A stretch of DNA of 15,298 bases from JAXGQD01 sp964574395 (lineage in GTDB: Bacteria > Bacillota > Clostridia > Saccharofermentanales > Fastidiosipilaceae): NCBI GenBank assembly GCA_964574395.1, contig CAZNNL010000043.1:1-15298 (forward strand), written 5' to 3'. Positions 12,952-15,298 of this stretch are shown here, piece after piece. Each line of letters starts with the position of its first letter. Positions within the stretch are counted from its first letter, which is position 1. The notes beneath the pieces are model-generated. The model had not been told where the DNA came from. It saw only the letters and a program-made list of their open reading frames with translations, and searched no databases. A program made the position numbers and the translations under genes.

Positions 12952-15246
12952 ATGAAAAAAGTATTTACAACCGAATTAGCCGGTCGTCCCTTTGTGGTCG
13001 AAACCGGTGAGTTAGCCCAATTTGCGAACGGCTCTTGCCTGATTCGCTATGGCGAAACTGTTATCTTATCAACCGCCACCTCTTCAACAGAACCACGTCC
13101 AGGCATCGATTTCTTTCCTTTAAGCGTGGATTATGAAGAGAAGATGTACTCCGTGGGTAAATTCCCCGGTGGTTTCATCAAACGTGAAGGTCGCCCTACT
13201 GAGAAGGCTATTTTAACCTCACGTGCCATCGACCGTCCTATGAGACCTTTGTTCCCAAAAGATTTAAGGAATGACGTGAGCATCAACAACCTCGTGATGT
13301 CCGTGGACCAAGACTGTCCTCCCGATATCGCAGCTATGATTGGTTCCTCAATTGCTGTTTCCATCTCTGACATCCCCTGGAACGGTCCTACATGTTCCGT
13401 ATCCCTCGGCATGATTGATGGCGAAGTCATCATCAACCCAACTGAGGCTCAGCGCCCTCTGAGCGAGATGGAAGTTACACTCGCTGGTACCGAAGACAAA
13501 ATCTGCATGATCGAAGCTGGCGCGAACGAAATCCCTGACGACGTCATGTTAGATGCAATCATCAAAGGTCACCAAGTCATTCAAGAAATGTGTCGCTTCA
13601 TTAAAGGTATTGTTAATGAGATTGGCAAAACGAAGTACAGCTACGTATCTTCCGAAGTAAACCACGAATTATTCGAGGCCGTGCGTGCTTTTGCCTACGA
13701 TAGAGTTAAAGAAGGTGTACTCAGCGCAGACAAATCTGTTCGCGACGCTAACATTGCCGTAATCAAAGATGATGTCAAAGCACATATCGAAAGCATCAAT
13801 GCTGACTGGCTTGGCGGAGTTGGGGAAGCAATGGACAAACTTGAGAAAACAGCTGTTCGTGAGTACCTCAAGAATGAACATCGCCGTGTTGACGGTCGTG
13901 GTCTAAACGATATTAGAGAACTGAGCTGTGATGCTGGCTTACTACCTCGTGTTCATGGTTCAGGCTTATTCCAACGTGGCCAAACACAAGTCTTAACAAC
14001 TTGTACCTTGCAACCACTTTCCAAAGTGCAAATTCTGGATGGTTTGGATAATGACGAATCAAAACGCTACATCCATCACTACAACTTCCCTGGTTATTCA
14101 ACAGGTGAGGCTAAAGGCAATCGCTCACCTGGACGTAGAGAGATTGGTCATGGTGCGTTGGCGGAGCGTTCTTTAGTGCCGGTTTTGCCATCAACAGAAG
14201 ATTTCCCTTATGCCATCCGTACGGTTTCCGAGATTTTGATGTCCAACGGTTCTACCTCACAGGCTTCAGTATGTGCTTCCACCATTGCCTTAATGGATGC
14301 CGCAGTACCTTTGAAGAGACCTGTTGCCGGTATTTCAAGCGGATTGATTACCAACCCAGATGACGAGAATGATTATCTTGTGTTTATGGATATCCAAGGA
14401 ATCGAAGATTTCTATGGCGACATGGACTTTAAAGTAGCCGGAACAACTGAAGGAATCACTTCGATCCAAGTGGATATAAAAGTGGATGGTTTGAGCTACG
14501 ATATTATTAGAGATGCTTTTGCCATGACTAAACAAGGTCGTTTGCAAATCATCAATGACGTCATCATGAAAAGGATGCCTCAAGCGAATGCTCAGCTTTC
14601 AGCTTATGCACCAAAAATCCTGCAAACACAAATTCCTGTGGATAAGATCCGTGAAGTCATTGGTCAAGGCGGCAAAGTTATCAATAAAATTATTGACGAA
14701 ACTGGCGCACAAATTGACATTGAAGAAGATGGACATGTGTATGTTAGCTCCATCGACCCTGCTGGCGGCGAAAAGGCTTTAGCCATCATAAACGGCATTG
14801 TCACTGATCCAGAGGTTGGTCAAGTTTATCAAGGACGCGTTACTCGTCTGATGAACTTTGGCGCATTCGTTGAATTTTTGCCAGGCAAAGAAGGCCTAGT
14901 CCACATTTCCAAAATGGCATGGGAACGTGTAGAAAAAGTGGAAGATGTCGTTAATATCGGTGACCAAGTAACGGTCAAAGTAAACGAAATTGACGATCAA
15001 GGTCGCATCAATCTTTCTATGCGTGACTGCTTACCTAAACCTGAGGGTTATGTTGAGCCGGAACGTGTTGAACGTCCTCGCAGAGAAGGCGGCGGCGGTG
15101 GCTTCCGTGGCGCTCGTGACGGTGGTCGCGGTGGTGATAGACGTGGTGGCCGTGACGGTGCACGCAACGGAGATAGACGCGGTGGCGATCGTGGTGGTGA
15201 AAGACGTGGCGGCGGAGATCGCGACGGCGGTCATTTCAGAGATTAA
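12952..15246 (+). CDS. pnp: Polyribonucleotide nucleotidyltransferase (PNPase)
   Basis: A 3'-to-5' phosphorolytic exoribonuclease of mRNA decay that can also add tails; works as a homotrimer. The 764-residue protein has two RNase PH domains joined by a helical linker (about 215-315). The second carries the active-site blocks FPGYSTGEAKGN, SPGRREIGHG, SNGSTSQASVC and the GDMDF aspartates before KVAGT. A KH domain follows with its GQGG loop at 571-574, then an S1 domain at about 623-692. After residue 704 comes an Arg/Gly/Asp-rich tail to the end, longer than the plain bacterial form (about 700-711 residues). GGAGG at 12941-12945 supports the ATG. The TAA stop lies on the boundary of a probable group II intron, and no terminator is visible after the gene. 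Confidence 0.98.
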   Translation: MKKVFTTELAGRPFVVETGELAQFANGSCLIRYGETVILSTATSSTEPRPGIDFFPLSVDYEEKMYSVGKFPGGFIKREGRPTEKAILTSRAIDRPMRPLFPKDLRNDVSINNLVMSVDQDCPPDIAAMIGSSIAVSISDIPWNGPTCSVSLGMIDGEVIINPTEAQRPLSEMEVTLAGTEDKICMIEAGANEIPDDVMLDAIIKGHQVIQEMCRFIKGIVNEIGKTKYSYVSSEVNHELFEAVRAFAYDRVKEGVLSADKSVRDANIAVIKDDVKAHIESINADWLGGVGEAMDKLEKTAVREYLKNEHRRVDGRGLNDIRELSCDAGLLPRVHGSGLFQRGQTQVLTTCTLQPLSKVQILDGLDNDESKRYIHHYNFPGYSTGEAKGNRSPGRREIGHGALAERSLVPVLPSTEDFPYAIRTVSEILMSNGSTSQASVCASTIALMDAAVPLKRPVAGISSGLITNPDDENDYLVFMDIQGIEDFYGDMDFKVAGTTEGITSIQVDIKVDGLSYDIIRDAFAMTKQGRLQIINDVIMKRMPQANAQLSAYAPKILQTQIPVDKIREVIGQGGKVINKIIDETGAQIDIEEDGHVYVSSIDPAGGEKALAIINGIVTDPEVGQVYQGRVTRLMNFGAFVEFLPGKEGLVHISKMAWERVEKVEDVVNIGDQVTVKVNEIDDQGRINLSMRDCLPKPEGYVEPERVERPRREGGGGGFRGARDGGRGGDRRGGRDGARNGDRRGGDRGGERRGGGDRDGGHFRD
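15088..15243 (+). repeat. Degenerate repeats encoding an RGG-rich tail of PNPase
   Basis: The last 52 residues of PNPase contain 23 Gly, 14 Arg and 8 Asp. The unit G-D/E-R-R-G-G occurs three times (DNA of the form GAT-AGA-CGT-GGT-GGC and variants), with looser copies between. Such tails are expected to be disordered and to bind RNA or proteins. The unit can expand or contract by slippage. Confidence 0.85.
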
Positions 15247-15298
15247 TCGAGTAGGAGGCTAGTCATTAATTGGCTAGCCGACCTCTCACACCACCGTA
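15246..15298 (-). mobile_element. 3' end of a group II intron (domain VI and edge of domain V), continues beyond the window
   Basis: Read on the minus strand, the segment forms a textbook domain VI: GAG-AGG pairs with CCT-A-CTC, leaving a single bulged A (complement of 15252) as the candidate branch point. A small internal loop follows (TC opposite T), then GGCTAG (complement of 15274-15279) pairs with CTAGCC (complement of 15257-15262) around an 11-base loop. The 3' end CTCGAT fits the RAY rule, with the bulged A 7 bases from the end. The preceding TACGGTGGTGTGAGAGG resembles, from memory, the 3' strand of domain V and the junction in bacterial group II introns. The rest of the intron, probably with a reverse transcriptase/maturase, should lie to the right. 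It could also be a leftover fragment. Confidence 0.72.

Noticed and set aside
15254..15284. GGCTAG/CTAGCC hairpin after pnp as its intrinsic terminator.
   Set aside because: No T run follows on the plus strand, and the full pairing on the minus strand with a bulged A fits intron domain VI far better.
1..15298. CRISPR array, tRNA or rRNA genes, insertion sequences with terminal repeats, prophage or toxin-antitoxin genes.
   Set aside because: None of the expected repeat patterns, cloverleaf sequences or protein families were seen; apart from the 3' intron piece the window reads as core chromosome.

Overview
This window looks like a piece of a Clostridia-type Firmicutes chromosome. It is moderately AT-rich, with strong GGAGG-type ribosome binding sites, frequent GTG/TTG starts and sigma-A promoters, most of them with an extended -10 (TGN). 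It holds clostridial families such as a DUF6062 protein, a P-loop/Asp23-like fusion and a two-domain AlaX protein. A run of 10 Ns marks a draft assembly. The species cannot be named from the sequence alone.

Layout, left to right. (1) 1-3252: divergent promoters, then a tightly coupled operon: yebC, a P-loop NTPase with an Asp23/Gls24-like C-terminal domain, a DUF6062 protein with duplicated Cys/His motifs, and an unrecognised 140-residue protein. (2) 3261-5055: a PHP-domain phosphoesterase on the minus strand, interrupted by the N run, and divergent to it a small unknown gene followed by a family 4 uracil-DNA glycosylase. (3) 5087-8535: a minus-strand operon of four genes: AlaX-type alanyl-tRNA editing protein, TlpA-like thioredoxin, CcdA-like membrane protein and glycerophosphodiester phosphodiesterase. 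(4) 8628-11093: a complete polar amino-acid ABC importer (lipoprotein, permease, ATPase). The binding protein is circularly permuted. (5) 11128-12404: a PLP-dependent alpha-oxoamine synthase, closest by motif to serine palmitoyltransferase. (6) 12407-15246: the conserved rpsO-pnp pair with a promoter, structured leaders and a clear intrinsic terminator between them. The PNPase ends in an Arg/Gly-rich tail. (7) 15246-15298: what appears to be the 3' end (domain VI and the edge of domain V) of a group II intron on the minus strand, joined directly to the pnp stop codon.

How the genes fit together. yebC and rpsO-pnp are core translation and RNA-decay functions. TlpA and CcdA form an extracytoplasmic thiol-redox pair: CcdA passes electrons across the membrane to the TlpA CXXC. 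The ABC genes form one importer.

The best candidates for something under-described are the permuted binding protein, the yebC-linked operon of uncharacterised proteins, the antisense intron boundary inside the pnp stop codon, and the SPT-like enzyme. The N run is probably an assembly artefact: joining its flanks through a shared 4-base end restores a clean C-terminus for the PHP gene.
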